NCBI GenBank assembly: GCA_012841925.1
Contig: DUTT01000036.1
Coordinates: forward strand, 1 to 54,078
Reading direction: 5' to 3'
From: Clostridiales bacterium
GTDB lineage: Bacteria > Bacillota > Clostridia > Peptostreptococcales > Anaerovoracaceae
DNA length: 54,078 nt
The notes beneath the pieces were generated by a model. The model did not search any database, was not told the origin of the DNA, and saw nothing but the letters and a program-made list of their open reading frames with translations. The position numbers and the translations under genes are program-made. This document shows positions 43,174 to 51,580 of the stretch, one piece after another; the first letter of the stretch is position 1; each line of letters starts with the position of its first letter.

Positions 43174-43810
43174 AGGGGCGTTCGTTTCGGCTGATGTGAT
43201 ACACCAGGAACTGCAGGCCGTCGGACAGGTGGACGTTCTCGACCGGGATGCCGTCTGTCTCGGGCACGTCCCAGGGGGCGAAGTTCCAGATGCCTTTCAC
43301 CTTTCCGCGGATCAGCATCTCTGCGGTCTGCTCGGCCGCTTCTTTGGGGACGCTGATGACGCCGATGTCCACGCTGTGTTTTTTGAGGAAGTCGGGGAGC
43401 GTCGCTACGTCGGCCACGACGACCTCGTTGATCGTCGTCCCGATAACGCTCGGGCTCGAGTCGAACATCGCCACGACCGGGAAGTCCCGGTTGTAGGTGT
43501 AGTTAAAGTTTGCGATGGCGCGTCCGAGCCGCCCGCAGCCGACGATGACGAGACCGTACTCGCGCGCCAGGCCGAGGATGTTTTCGAGCTCCTGTATCAG
43601 GCCGGGGACGTTGTACCCGTATCCCTGCTGGCCGAAGCCTCCGAACTGGTTCAGGTCCTGTCGGATTTGTGACGCTGTAAAGCCGGTTTTTGCACCCAGT
43701 TCCTTCGACGACACCCTCATGGAGCCGTTTTCGTGCATCTCCTCCAGGATCCGGAGGTAGCGGGGAAGGCGACGGATGACAGCGTTGGAAACTTTATTTT
43801 TGTTTTTCAT
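43172..43810 (-). CDS. rex: Redox-sensing transcriptional repressor Rex
   Basis: The 212-aa homodimeric repressor senses the NADH/NAD+ ratio and controls fermentation and respiration genes. The N-terminal winged helix has SNAVIRRLPRYLRILEE and SSKELGAKTGFTASQIRQDLNQFG. The Rossmann domain follows with VIVGCGRLGRAIANF (GxGxxG) and MFDSSPSVIG. The C-terminal helix is swapped between subunits. The start at 43810 is supported by AAGGAAG; 27 upstream in-frame codons lack a site. It ends in the shared terminator with ferredoxin. I see no clear Rex operator in its own upstream region. Confidence 0.97.
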   Translation of the reverse strand: MKNKNKVSNAVIRRLPRYLRILEEMHENGSMRVSSKELGAKTGFTASQIRQDLNQFGGFGQQGYGYNVPGLIQELENILGLAREYGLVIVGCGRLGRAIANFNYTYNRDFPVVAMFDSSPSVIGTTINEVVVADVATLPDFLKKHSVDIGVISVPKEAAEQTAEMLIRGKVKGIWNFAPWDVPETDGIPVENVHLSDGLQFLVYHISRNERP

Positions 43811-43927
43811 GGCACTTCCTTTTATTGCAATAGATTGTTTATATTTTATCATGGAGGCTTGCTTGTTACAAGAAAGATTGTATGCTACCATGGAAAAGCG
43901 GTTAAATTGCGGCGTTTGGGGTAATAG

Positions 43928-45892
43928 ATGAGCATATTATACGCAGATAAAATCAGCAAAGTCTACGGGGTCACGCCGGTGCTTACCGACGTGAGCTTTC
44001 GCGTGGAGCCCAAAGACCGCATCGGCATCGTCGGCGCCAACGGGGCCGGCAAGACCACGCTCATCAACATCCTCGCCGGCGAGCTGTCGCCGGATGGCGG
44101 CACGCTGCACAAAGCGTCCGACCTTTCCGTGGGATACTTAAAACAGCGCGATCACTTTTGCCCCGACCGTACCGTCGAAGAAGAGATGATGGGCATTTTT
44201 GAATGGCAGCTCGAGACAGAAAAACAGCTTCCGGCGCTCGCCGAACACATCGCCGCTCTGTCGGCGCAGGGTCGCGACGTCGCAGAGGAACTCGCGCGCT
44301 ACGATGCGCTCGTGCTGGAGTTTGAAAACCGCCGGGGGTACGAATTCCGCAGCCAGATCCGCGGTGTGCTTGCAAGCCTGGCATTTACCGAGGACGACCT
44401 TTCCAAGCAGATCGACTGCTTAAGCGGCGGTGAGCGGACGAGGCTTGCGCTCGCTTCGCTTCTGTTAAAAGAGCCGGATCTCCTGCTCCTCGACGAGCCG
44501 ACGAACCACCTGGACATCGGCACGCTCCGCTGGCTGGAGCAGTACCTCGCCGCCTACAACGGCACGATCATCGTCATTTCGCACGACCGCTACTTCCTCG
44601 ACCGGACCGTCGGACGGATCTTCGAAATCGAGCATCAGACGCTCACCGTCTACGAGGGCAACTACAGCTCGTACGCCGACAAAAAGCAGCTGCGCCTCGA
44701 GGAAGAGCTGAAGCGCTACGAACAGGCGCAGCAGGACATCCGGCGCGAAGAAGACATCATCCGCAGACTCCGTCAGCACCAGACGGAAAAGCTGGCAAAG
44801 AGGGCCCGGTCACGCGAAAAACGCCTGGCGCACGCAGAATTGCCGGACCGGCCGGCCTCTGCCGGAGGCCGCCTCAACATCCGCTTCCACGAAAAGCTGA
44901 CGCCCGGCAACGACATCCTGTCTGCGCAGGGTCTGTCCATGAGCTTCGGTGACGGCCGCGAGCGGCGCACGCTGTTCCGCGGTGTCAACCTGGAGATGAA
45001 GCGGGGAGACCGCCTCTGCCTCGTCGGCGAAAACGGAATCGGCAAGACGACGCTCCTTAAAATTCTGCTCGGCCGCCTGACGCCGGACGAAGGGACCGTG
45101 CGCCTGGGGCAGAACGTGATTCCGGCCTATTACGATCAGGAGCAGCAGATGCTGCAGCCCGAAAACACGGTGCTCGAAGAGGTGCACGCGTCGTATCGTC
45201 TGTACGACCAGCAGGAGCTGCGGACGATGCTCGGCCGGTTTCTTTTCCGGGGTGACGACGTGTTTAAGAAGGTCAGGGATCTGGCCGGCGGGGAGAAGGC
45301 GCGCCTGTCGCTGCTCAAGCTGATGCTCTCCGGTGCGAACTTTCTCGTGATGGACGAGCCGACCAACCACCTGGACATCGGAGCCAAAGAGGTGTTTGAG
45401 CAGGCGCTGATCGCCTATCCCGGCACGCTGCTCATCGCGTCGCACGACCGCTACCTTTTGTCGAAGATCCCCACGGCCATCTGCGAACTGAGCGCCGGGG
45501 GCATCGAGACGTATCTGGGCGGGTACGATTACTATGCCGAAAAGAGCCGCCGGCTCGCGTCGGGGAAGACGTACCTGGACCGCATGGCGATGTCGACGGG
45601 CCCGGATGACCGGGAGCCGGAACGTCAGAAGGAGCTCGACAAAGAGGCACGCACGCGTGCCCGCCGGGAAGAGCGGGAACAAGCCGCGCTCGACCGGAAA
45701 ATTCAAAGCGACCGGCTGCGGAAAGAAGCGGAAATCACCGAGGCTGAAGCGCTCATCGCGCGCATCGAAGCCGAGCTGTGCAGGGAAGAAGTCTACAGCG
45801 ACCCGCAAGCTGCGCTTGAGTGGAGCGGAAAGCTGCAGAAAGCGCAGGAGGAAATGGAGCGGCTATATGAACAATGGATGGCGCTTCCGTAA
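43928..45892 (+). CDS. ABC-F family ATPase
   Basis: The 654-aa soluble protein has two ABC domains and no membrane segment. Domain 1 has GANGAGKTT, LSGGERTRLALASLLL and DEPTNHLD. The charged interdomain linker (about residues 240-310) follows. Domain 2 has GENGIGKTT, LAGGEKARLSLLKLML and DEPTNHLD. A C-terminal coiled coil (about 570-650) follows. Such proteins act on the ribosome as translation factors or antibiotic-protection factors. The architecture is closest to the YdiF/YfmM/Uup group, so a housekeeping role is more likely than drug resistance. It has only a weak ribosome site (TTGGGG). It lies divergent to rex. Confidence 0.93.
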   Translation: MSILYADKISKVYGVTPVLTDVSFRVEPKDRIGIVGANGAGKTTLINILAGELSPDGGTLHKASDLSVGYLKQRDHFCPDRTVEEEMMGIFEWQLETEKQLPALAEHIAALSAQGRDVAEELARYDALVLEFENRRGYEFRSQIRGVLASLAFTEDDLSKQIDCLSGGERTRLALASLLLKEPDLLLLDEPTNHLDIGTLRWLEQYLAAYNGTIIVISHDRYFLDRTVGRIFEIEHQTLTVYEGNYSSYADKKQLRLEEELKRYEQAQQDIRREEDIIRRLRQHQTEKLAKRARSREKRLAHAELPDRPASAGGRLNIRFHEKLTPGNDILSAQGLSMSFGDGRERRTLFRGVNLEMKRGDRLCLVGENGIGKTTLLKILLGRLTPDEGTVRLGQNVIPAYYDQEQQMLQPENTVLEEVHASYRLYDQQELRTMLGRFLFRGDDVFKKVRDLAGGEKARLSLLKLMLSGANFLVMDEPTNHLDIGAKEVFEQALIAYPGTLLIASHDRYLLSKIPTAICELSAGGIETYLGGYDYYAEKSRRLASGKTYLDRMAMSTGPDDREPERQKELDKEARTRARREEREQAALDRKIQSDRLRKEAEITEAEALIARIEAELCREEVYSDPQAALEWSGKLQKAQEEMERLYEQWMALP

Positions 45893-45959
45893 AATGCTTG
45901 CAGAGATTGCGCTTTCGGAAAATGCTTGCAGAAATTGTAGCAGCGATGTGTACTTTGCC

Positions 45960-46203
45960 GAAAAAGTAGCAAAAAAGACGCTCTTGAGTGAATCGATTCT
46001 CGGACGTGAGCGTTTTACACGAAAAAGTAGCAAAAATGACGCTCTTGAGTGAATTGCTTTACACTATATGGCAATTCCGCCGACTTACTAGACACTTTTC
46101 GCAAATCTGTTCATTATCTTTCCTAAATCCAAAGAGCATTCACTCATTATCGCAAATTTTGTCATAATATCGCAAATTTCCACCCTAGGCTCTGACTTGC
46201 TCG
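45960..46203. repeat. Dispersed repeat B, copy 2
   Basis: This is the partner of 12471-12703, with two GCAAAAA(A/T)GACGCTCTTGAGTGAAT modules, then TTACTAGACACTTTTCGCAA and CACTCATTATCGCAAATTTT. It lies between the ABC-F gene and acpP. Upstream there are two GCGCTT(C/T)CG(T/G)AAAATGCTTGCAGA copies, the first overlapping the ABC-F stop codon. A third degenerate copy occurs near 46309. Confidence 0.85.
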
Positions 46204-46324
46204 TTACTTGATGGCGACTGCATCCTGCTGATTGCTCTGGTCAACAGATGTAACATTTTATCGCGTAATCTCCCAAGACGCCGACTTGCACCGCAGCTAT
46301 AAAAGGCGCTTCCGTAAAAAGTAC

Positions 46325-46352
46325 TTGCACAACTCGACTCTTGTATTATAAT
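46325..46352 (+). promoter_or_regulatory. acpP promoter
   Basis: TTGCAC (46325-46330), 16-nt spacer, TATAAT (46347-46352), about 45 nt before the ATG. Confidence 0.8.
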
Positions 46353-46399
46353 GAAGTGAGATTTGCACCGGCGAATCGAAAAAAACGTGGAGGTAGAAC

Positions 46400-46633
46400 A
46401 TGATTTTTGACAAGATCCGGGAAATAATTGCAGAACAGCTTGGTGTCGACAAAGACGACATCACGATGAACACCAACATGATGAAGGATCTCGAGGCCGA
46501 CTCTCTGGACGCCGTCGAGGTGATCATGGCGATTGAAGATGAGTTTGAACTGGAGATTCCTGACGAACAGGCCGAACAGTTCCAGCTCGTAAGCGCGCTG
46601 GTGAAGTACGTCGAAGAAAACGCAAACAGCTAA
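46400..46633 (+). CDS. acpP: Acyl carrier protein
   Basis: The 77-aa acidic four-helix protein carries growing fatty acyl chains on a phosphopantetheine arm. Ser35 in EADSLDAVEV is the attachment site within the DSLD motif. Length and composition are typical. GGAGG lies 6 nt before the ATG. It has its own promoter and terminator, away from other fab genes. Confidence 0.97.
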   Translation: MIFDKIREIIAEQLGVDKDDITMNTNMMKDLEADSLDAVEVIMAIEDEFELEIPDEQAEQFQLVSALVKYVEENANS

Positions 46634-46648
46634 TGACACACACTAAAC

Positions 46649-46673
46649 AGCAGCTCTTCGGAGCTGCTTTTTA
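46649..46673 (+). terminator. acpP terminator
   Basis: An 8-bp stem AGCAGCTC/GAGCTGCT with TTCG tetraloop, then five T, 15 nt after the stop. From there to the tsaD stop at 46870 (about 200 nt) I see nothing. Confidence 0.92.
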
Positions 46674-46869
46674 GATGTCTGGAGTTTTCTGGCAGTATCA
46701 GAATTCTCGAAATATGAGCAGCGACTGATCTTCTTTGTTTCTATCTGATTTCCGGGCAGATTCTGAATCGCTGAGGTGCGCTCGGTGCTTGACCTTTGTC
46801 AATTCTGCTCAATGTCGGTGTGGATTCAGGATTTTTGAAATGCGCTTTTTACTTTGGAAATTGTTGATG

Positions 46870-47928
46870 CTATCCTGCTTTTGCACGAGCGTCAAGTAAA
46901 TCTAAATCTGTTTCGATCGACAGCCGCGGCCACACATCCAGATACAAATCGGAATACAGACCGAGGCGCTGCTTGTGGTAGGCCGCGCACGCAACCATCG
47001 CCGCATTGTCCGTGCAGAGCACCGGCGACGGGATGCACAGGTCGACGCCGGCCGCCGTGCAGGCGGCTTTTAAATTTTCCCTCAGCAGGCTGTTGCTGGC
47101 TACCCCGCCCGCGAGCACAAGCACATCGGAGCCCGCCTGCGAAAGCGCCATCAGCGCTTTGTCGACGAGCACGTCGACAGCGGCGGCCTGGAAGCTCGCA
47201 GCGACATCGCTGACGTTGACTGCGCGGCCTCTCTGTCGCTCCGCGTGGACGTGGTTGACGGCGGCGGTCTTGATGCCGCTGAACGAAAAATCCAGACTTC
47301 CTTTTTCCAGATAGACTCTTTTAAAGTGCACCGCCGCCGGATCGCCCTTCCGGGCAGCTTTGTCAATCGCAGGTCCGCCCGGGTATTCGAGCCCGAGAAC
47401 CCGGGCGACTTTATCGAACGCTTCGCCAGCGGCGTCGTCACGCGTCTGCCCCAAAATGCGGAAGCGGTTGTACCCTTCCACCGCGATCAGGTGCGTGTGG
47501 CCGCCGGATACGACCAGCGACACGAACGGCGGCTCGATGTCCGGACGCTCGATGAGCCCGGCCATGATGTGCGCCTGGATGTGATGCACGGCGACGAGCG
47601 GTTTGCCGGCTGCCAGCGCCACGGCTTTCGCAAAGGCCGTGCCCATTAAAAGGGCTCCCGCGAGTCCCGGACCGGCGGCAACGCCGATTTCGTCCACGTC
47701 GTGCAGATCGATTCCGGCTTCTGCAAGCGCAGTTTCGAACACCGGATTCATGTTCTGCAGGTGATGCCTCGAGGCGATTTCGGGGACGACGCCGCCGTAC
47801 GCGCGGTGAATATCGATCTGCGACGAAATGACGTTGGACAGGATATCCCGGCCGTCAGCCAGAATCGCCACAGCGGTTTCGTCGCAGCTCGTTTCGATGC
47901 CGAGTGTAATGTGTCGTTCGTGCTTCAT
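46870..47928 (-). CDS. tsaD: tRNA t6A37 threonylcarbamoyltransferase TsaD
   Basis: The 352-aa enzyme transfers the threonylcarbamoyl group to A37 of ANN-decoding tRNAs. It belongs to the ASKHA fold: GIETSCDETAVAI, GGVVPEIASRHH, the metal motif HHIQAHIMAG (HxxxH), VSGGHTHL and LAGGVASNSLLRE. Length is normal. The start at 47928 has AGAGGG just upstream, within the end of rimI; longer in-frame readings are rejected. It is the last gene of the tsaE-tsaB-rimI-tsaD operon. Confidence 0.97.
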   Translation of the reverse strand: MKHERHITLGIETSCDETAVAILADGRDILSNVISSQIDIHRAYGGVVPEIASRHHLQNMNPVFETALAEAGIDLHDVDEIGVAAGPGLAGALLMGTAFAKAVALAAGKPLVAVHHIQAHIMAGLIERPDIEPPFVSLVVSGGHTHLIAVEGYNRFRILGQTRDDAAGEAFDKVARVLGLEYPGGPAIDKAARKGDPAAVHFKRVYLEKGSLDFSFSGIKTAAVNHVHAERQRGRAVNVSDVAASFQAAAVDVLVDKALMALSQAGSDVLVLAGGVASNSLLRENLKAACTAAGVDLCIPSPVLCTDNAAMVACAAYHKQRLGLYSDLYLDVWPRLSIETDLDLLDARAKAG

Positions 47929-47936
47929 GTTTCCCT

Positions 47937-48392
47937 CTAAAGTTCCACAGAGCCGCGCCACAGAATCAACGCGTGCTCCGGCGGATGCTGGTAATAATCT
48001 TCCCTCGTTCCGGCGACGCGAAACCCCAGCTCTTCGTAGAGCTTTAACGCCGCTTCGTTCGATTCGCGGACCTCGAGCGTGTGCGCCACGACGCCTTCCG
48101 TTTTGCTGTCGTTGATCATCGCTGTCACGAGCGCCCGTCCGATTCCGCGCCGACGGAACTCCGGATGAACCGCTATGTCGATGATGTGCCCCTGGTCCAC
48201 GACGATCCACAGCCCGCCGAAGCCGACGATGCGCCCGTCGGATATGGCGACGATATAGCGCGCCAGCGGGTTACCCGCGACGTCCTGCTCGATGGCGTCC
48301 TTCCGCCACGGGTCGGAGAAGCACAGCACTTCCAGTTCGGCCATCTCGCCGGCATCCGAAGGCCGCGCTGCCCTGTACGTTATTTTCTGCAT
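47937..48392 (-). CDS. rimI: Ribosomal protein S18-alanine N-acetyltransferase-like RimI
   Basis: The 151-aa GNAT protein shows the acetyl-CoA loop VHPEFRRRGIGRALV, LEVRESNEAALKLYEELGF and the final motif REDYYQHPPEHALIL. RimI acetylates the N terminus of S18 in some bacteria; in Bacillota it usually sits with the t6A genes, as here. It overlaps the tsaB end by 13 nt and is followed 8 nt later by tsaD. Confidence 0.95.
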   Translation of the reverse strand: MQKITYRAARPSDAGEMAELEVLCFSDPWRKDAIEQDVAGNPLARYIVAISDGRIVGFGGLWIVVDQGHIIDIAVHPEFRRRGIGRALVTAMINDSKTEGVVAHTLEVRESNEAALKLYEELGFRVAGTREDYYQHPPEHALILWRGSVEL

Positions 48393-49144
48393 CGCTCGTT
48401 CCGCTTCCGCTCCGCCTCGGACACCCTCAGATACTCCGGACTTGCCGCGGCCGCGTCTACCGCTTTGCCGCTGCGCCAGAGATTGAGCGCCAGCTGCGCC
48501 GCCGCCTGCGCCTGCTGAACTTCGCCTGCGCCTTCGACGAAGACGAACGGCTTTGCGTAGCGCTCCAGCACCTGCGCGTAAACGCCGGCGCCGTCACCGC
48601 AAAACTGTGCGACTTCTCCTTCCTGCTGACGGCTGGCAAGCAGATCCAGGAACGCTTCCGGATCGTGCGCCCCTTCCCCGATCACCTCGGTCACCTCGTG
48701 CACCTCCGTTTTTCTGTAGGCGCCCGCGTAAATCTGGCTACGCCTCGCGTCGAGCACGGGCACGACCAGCGCGCCGGGCCGGAATGCCTCGTGGTACGCA
48801 AAGCTCTCGAGCGACGGCACCTCGACGATCGGCTTCTGCCACACCAGCGCCAGCGCCTTCGCCGTGACCATGCCGATGCGGATGCCCGTAAACGAGCCGG
48901 GCCCGCGCGACACAGCAACCGCGTCGATGCTCTCCGCTTCGACGCCGTGTTCGCTCATCAGCGCGCCGATCATGGGAGCGAGTTCCTCGAGATGCGAGTA
49001 GCGCGTGTCGTTGAGCCGCTCGACAATATGGCGATTCTCATCGATGAGAGCGACGGAGGCCATCGGCCCCGTCGTTTCTATTATAAGAAGCTTTGTTAGG
49101 GGCGGCATATCCGCTTGCAGCTGATTTGTCAAGTCCGCATTCAT
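48380..49144 (-). CDS. tsaB: t6A biosynthesis protein TsaB
   Basis: The 254-aa ASKHA-fold partner of TsaD has LIIETTGPMASVALI, SRGPGSFTGIRIGMVTAKALA and VPVLDARRSQIYAG. I start at ATG 49144, which overlaps the tsaE stop (ATGA) and gives translational coupling. An internal ATG at 49108 just before the conserved core would shorten it by 12 residues. TsaB lacks catalytic metal ligands and serves as a dimerising scaffold. Confidence 0.94.
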   Translation of the reverse strand: MNADLTNQLQADMPPLTKLLIIETTGPMASVALIDENRHIVERLNDTRYSHLEELAPMIGALMSEHGVEAESIDAVAVSRGPGSFTGIRIGMVTAKALALVWQKPIVEVPSLESFAYHEAFRPGALVVPVLDARRSQIYAGAYRKTEVHEVTEVIGEGAHDPEAFLDLLASRQQEGEVAQFCGDGAGVYAQVLERYAKPFVFVEGAGEVQQAQAAAQLALNLWRSGKAVDAAAASPEYLRVSEAERKRNERCRK

Positions 49145-49560
49145 CCGATCACACAGATCCTTTCCGATTCGCCCGCGCCCATCTCCAGCCGCACCCGCAA
49201 CGCGCCGGGCGGCAGCAGGTCCTCCACGAGATCCGCCCACTCGACGACGCACAGGCCGTCACCCTCCAGATACTCCGCAAACCCGATCTCGAACAGCTCG
49301 TCCGGATCGTGCACGCGGTACACGTCGAAGTGGTAAAATGGGATGCGGCCGCTGTCGTATTCGGCCAGAATGGTGAACGTGGGGCTCGTGACCGCCTCGC
49401 GCACGCCGAGTCCTTCGGCGATCGCCTGGGCCAGCGTCGTCTTCCCAGTGCCCAGGTCGCCCGCGAGCGCGATAACGTCGCCGCGTGACGCGCTCTGCGC
49501 AAGCTCTCTGCCGAGCGTCTGCGTGTCAGCTTCAGTTGTGAGATATATCGTCTTTTTCAT
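49141..49560 (-). CDS. tsaE: t6A biosynthesis ATPase TsaE
   Basis: The 139-aa P-loop ATPase drives turnover of the TsaB-TsaD complex. Walker A is AGDLGTGKTTLAQAIA. It is followed by TSPTFTILAEY, FYHFDVYRV and VVEWADLVEDLLP, which together are the family signature. The start at 49560 gives the usual length; upstream coding is unsupported. No strong ribosome site is seen. It heads the four-gene t6A/rimI operon, divergent from the riboswitch-ribU unit. Confidence 0.95.
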   Translation of the reverse strand: MKKTIYLTTEADTQTLGRELAQSASRGDVIALAGDLGTGKTTLAQAIAEGLGVREAVTSPTFTILAEYDSGRIPFYHFDVYRVHDPDELFEIGFAEYLEGDGLCVVEWADLVEDLLPPGALRVRLEMGAGESERICVIG

Positions 49561-49632
49561 GGTTGCAATGCTATCACAACGCCCGAACCTTGGCAAGACA
49601 GCCGGGGTGAGGGCGTTGCAGGCGCCGGCAGC

Positions 49633-49661
49633 TTGACATTCCAACGCCGCCCTCATATAAT
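49633..49661 (+). promoter_or_regulatory. ribU promoter
   Basis: Consensus TTGACA (49633-49638), 17-nt spacer, TATAAT (49656-49661). It drives the FMN riboswitch transcript. Confidence 0.92.
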
Positions 49662-49677
49662 GCTCCTTGTAGATCTG

Positions 49678-49797
49678 TTTCAGGGCAGGGTGAAATTCCC
49701 GACCGGCGGTGATGCGCCTCCATGGCGACAAGTCCGCGAGCCCCAGGCCGAGTCGGTTAGAATCCGACACCGACGGTAGAGTCCGGATGAAAGAAAC
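49678..49797 (+). ncRNA. FMN riboswitch (RFN element)
   Basis: The conserved RFN blocks appear in order: CAGGGCAGGGTGAAATTCCC, GACCGGCGGT, AGTCCGCGAGCC, GAATCCGACACCGACGGTA and AGAGTCCGGATGAAAGAA. FMN binding would favour the downstream terminator and shut off the riboflavin transporter gene. Confidence 0.97.
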
Positions 49798-49814
49798 ACA
49801 ATCTTTTATTGTGG

Positions 49815-49834
49815 CCCCGAACGCGGGGTTTTTA
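49815..49834 (+). terminator. Riboswitch-controlled terminator
   Basis: Stem CCCCG/CGGGG with loop AACG and a TTTTTATTT tail lies between the RFN element and the ribU ribosome site, as expected for transcriptional attenuation. Confidence 0.85.
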
Positions 49835-49887
49835 TTTGCCTGACAGATTCCACCTAAACCATTTCCAAAGAACGAGGAGGAATCCAA

Positions 49888-50433
49888 ATGAACAATGTAA
49901 GCTCTAAGACAAGAGACCTGGCCAAGCTGGGCGTCCTGGCGGCGATTTCAATCGTGCTGGTCGCATTGATCCATGTGCCGATCATCGCCGCTGCACCGTT
50001 TCTGGAATACGACCCGGCGGATATTCCAATCATCATCGGCACGTTTGCGATGGGGCCGGCGGCCGGACTGCTGCTGACCGTCGTAGCGTCGACCGTACAG
50101 GGCCTGACCGTGAGCGCGGCCTCGGGCGGCTACGGCATCCTGATGCACATCATCGCCACCGGCACCTATGCAGTCGTCGCGGGCAACATCTACAAGCACA
50201 ACAAGACGAAGAAGACGGCGGCGCTGGCGATGCTGGCCGGCACGGTCTGCATGACGCTGATCATGATCCCGGCCAACCTGCTGATTACGCCCATCTTCAT
50301 GACCGTCAGCCGCGACGTGGTCAAGGCGCTTTTACTGCCGGGCATCATCCCGTTCAACCTGATCAAGGCCGGCATCAACTCGGTCATTACATTTATACTG
50401 TATAAAAGAGTATCCGGCATACTGCACCGATAA
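49888..50433 (+). CDS. ribU: Riboflavin ECF transporter S component RibU-like
   Basis: The 181-aa membrane protein has five to six helices and the S-component pattern: LAKLGVLAAISIVLV near the N terminus (the AxxxA-type contact helix), EYDPADIPIIIGTFAMGPAAG, and a C-terminal INSVITFILYKRV. The upstream FMN riboswitch assigns riboflavin as substrate with good confidence. It needs the shared EcfA/A'/T energising module, which is not in the window. GAGGAGG lies 8 nt before the ATG. Confidence 0.93.
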   Translation: MNNVSSKTRDLAKLGVLAAISIVLVALIHVPIIAAAPFLEYDPADIPIIIGTFAMGPAAGLLLTVVASTVQGLTVSAASGGYGILMHIIATGTYAVVAGNIYKHNKTKKTAALAMLAGTVCMTLIMIPANLLITPIFMTVSRDVVKALLLPGIIPFNLIKAGINSVITFILYKRVSGILHR

Positions 50434-50459
50434 CGCAACCGGGAAAGACAAGGATTACT

Positions 50460-51404
50460 ATGCACCACGACATCGAACAAACCGAACCAAACAAAACGGC
50501 TAAGCGGGGTTATTCGTTTATTCTCATAGCCGGCTTGTTCTGGGGCACGACGGGGCTGTTCATCGAACAGCTGACGCGCGCCGGCGCAAGCAACAGCCTC
50601 ATCAGCGTCCTGCGGGTCGGAACGGCTCTGATTCTGATGCTGCCGATCGTGTGGAAAAGCTGTGGTCTCGCGGCGCTCCGCATCCCGCGAAAAACGCTTC
50701 TGATGTGCGTCGCCATGGGGTTCTGCAGCCAGACGGTGTTCAACATCTGCTACACTGCCGCTGTCAACTCCGTAGGCGTTGCCACATCGGCGGTGCTGCT
50801 GTACGCCTCGCTGTTTTTCGTCTGCATCTTTTCGCGCATCATATTTAAAGAAATAATCACCGCGCACAAGATACTCGGCATCACTGTCAACATCGTCGGC
50901 TGCGTGCTGACCGTCACGGGCGGAGACTTCAGCGCGCTGTCGTTCGTGTGGTTCGGCACGATCATGGGACTCGGGGCCGCCCTCGGCGGCGGATCCATCG
51001 TCATCTTCGGAAAAATCCTCACCGACGACACCCACCCCTACGTCATCACGTTTTACAATCTGCTGTTCGGGTTCATTTTCCTGCTCCCGTTTCTGGCGGG
51101 GCCCGGAGCGGGCAGCATCGCACTGTCCGGACGCATCATCCTGCTGGGGTTTGCCATGGGGCTCGCGTCGGCCTGCATCCCGGAAGTCCTGTTTATGACC
51201 GGCCTTTCGCACCCGGTCGAAGCGTCGAAAGTCAACGTGTTTGCCTCGATGGAGATCATCCTCGCCTCGCTCATCGGCATCTTCGCGTTTCACGAATTCA
51301 TCAACGCGTGGAAACTCGTGGGAATGGCGCTCGTGCTGTGCTCCATATTGATCATCAACCTTTCGCCGGCGATTTCCATCAAACGGGACGCAAGCGAAGC
51401 CTGA
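50460..51404 (+). CDS. EamA-family (DMT) transporter 1
   Basis: The 314-aa protein has ten helices in two EamA repeats. The first opens FILIAGLFWGTTGLFIEQL and ends with the NIVGCVLTVTGG motif; the second opens IMGLGAALGGGSIVIFGKIL and ends LVGMALVLCSILIINL. DMT carriers usually export or import amino acids, nucleosides or other metabolites; the substrate is unknown. AAGGATT lies before the ATG. It follows ribU by 26 nt, so it may be partly under riboswitch control. It is paralogous to the next gene. Confidence 0.9.
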   Translation: MHHDIEQTEPNKTAKRGYSFILIAGLFWGTTGLFIEQLTRAGASNSLISVLRVGTALILMLPIVWKSCGLAALRIPRKTLLMCVAMGFCSQTVFNICYTAAVNSVGVATSAVLLYASLFFVCIFSRIIFKEIITAHKILGITVNIVGCVLTVTGGDFSALSFVWFGTIMGLGAALGGGSIVIFGKILTDDTHPYVITFYNLLFGFIFLLPFLAGPGAGSIALSGRIILLGFAMGLASACIPEVLFMTGLSHPVEASKVNVFASMEIILASLIGIFAFHEFINAWKLVGMALVLCSILIINLSPAISIKRDASEA

Positions 51405-51580
51405 TTGAGATAAAATCGACGACAGGCACACAGCCAGAGGCAGCCTGGTTGCGATATAAAATTTCGGCGGACACACGCGAAAACGCAACCCGGTATGGCA
51501 AATCGTCAACGTAAATGAATGCAAACGGAGCCTGATTACCGAAAACCGTCCACGTAAACTGAAGCAAGCGAGGCCACATC

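Larger units (their letters stand above)
45893..46399. other. Intergenic region before acpP
   Basis: Roughly 500 nt without a gene hold repeat B copy 2, the GCGCTTCCGTAAAA modules at about 45884, 45910 and 46309, and the acpP promoter. Nothing else is recognisable. Confidence 0.7.

Noticed and set aside
43928-45892. Antibiotic-resistance ABC-F assignment
   Set aside because: Sequence pattern and genomic setting fit housekeeping YdiF/Uup-like members, and nothing specific to the resistance groups is visible.
50190-51524. Long minus-strand open frame opposite the ribU/EamA region
   Set aside because: It spans parts of two real plus-strand genes and their gap; its residues are the charged mirror of membrane helices.
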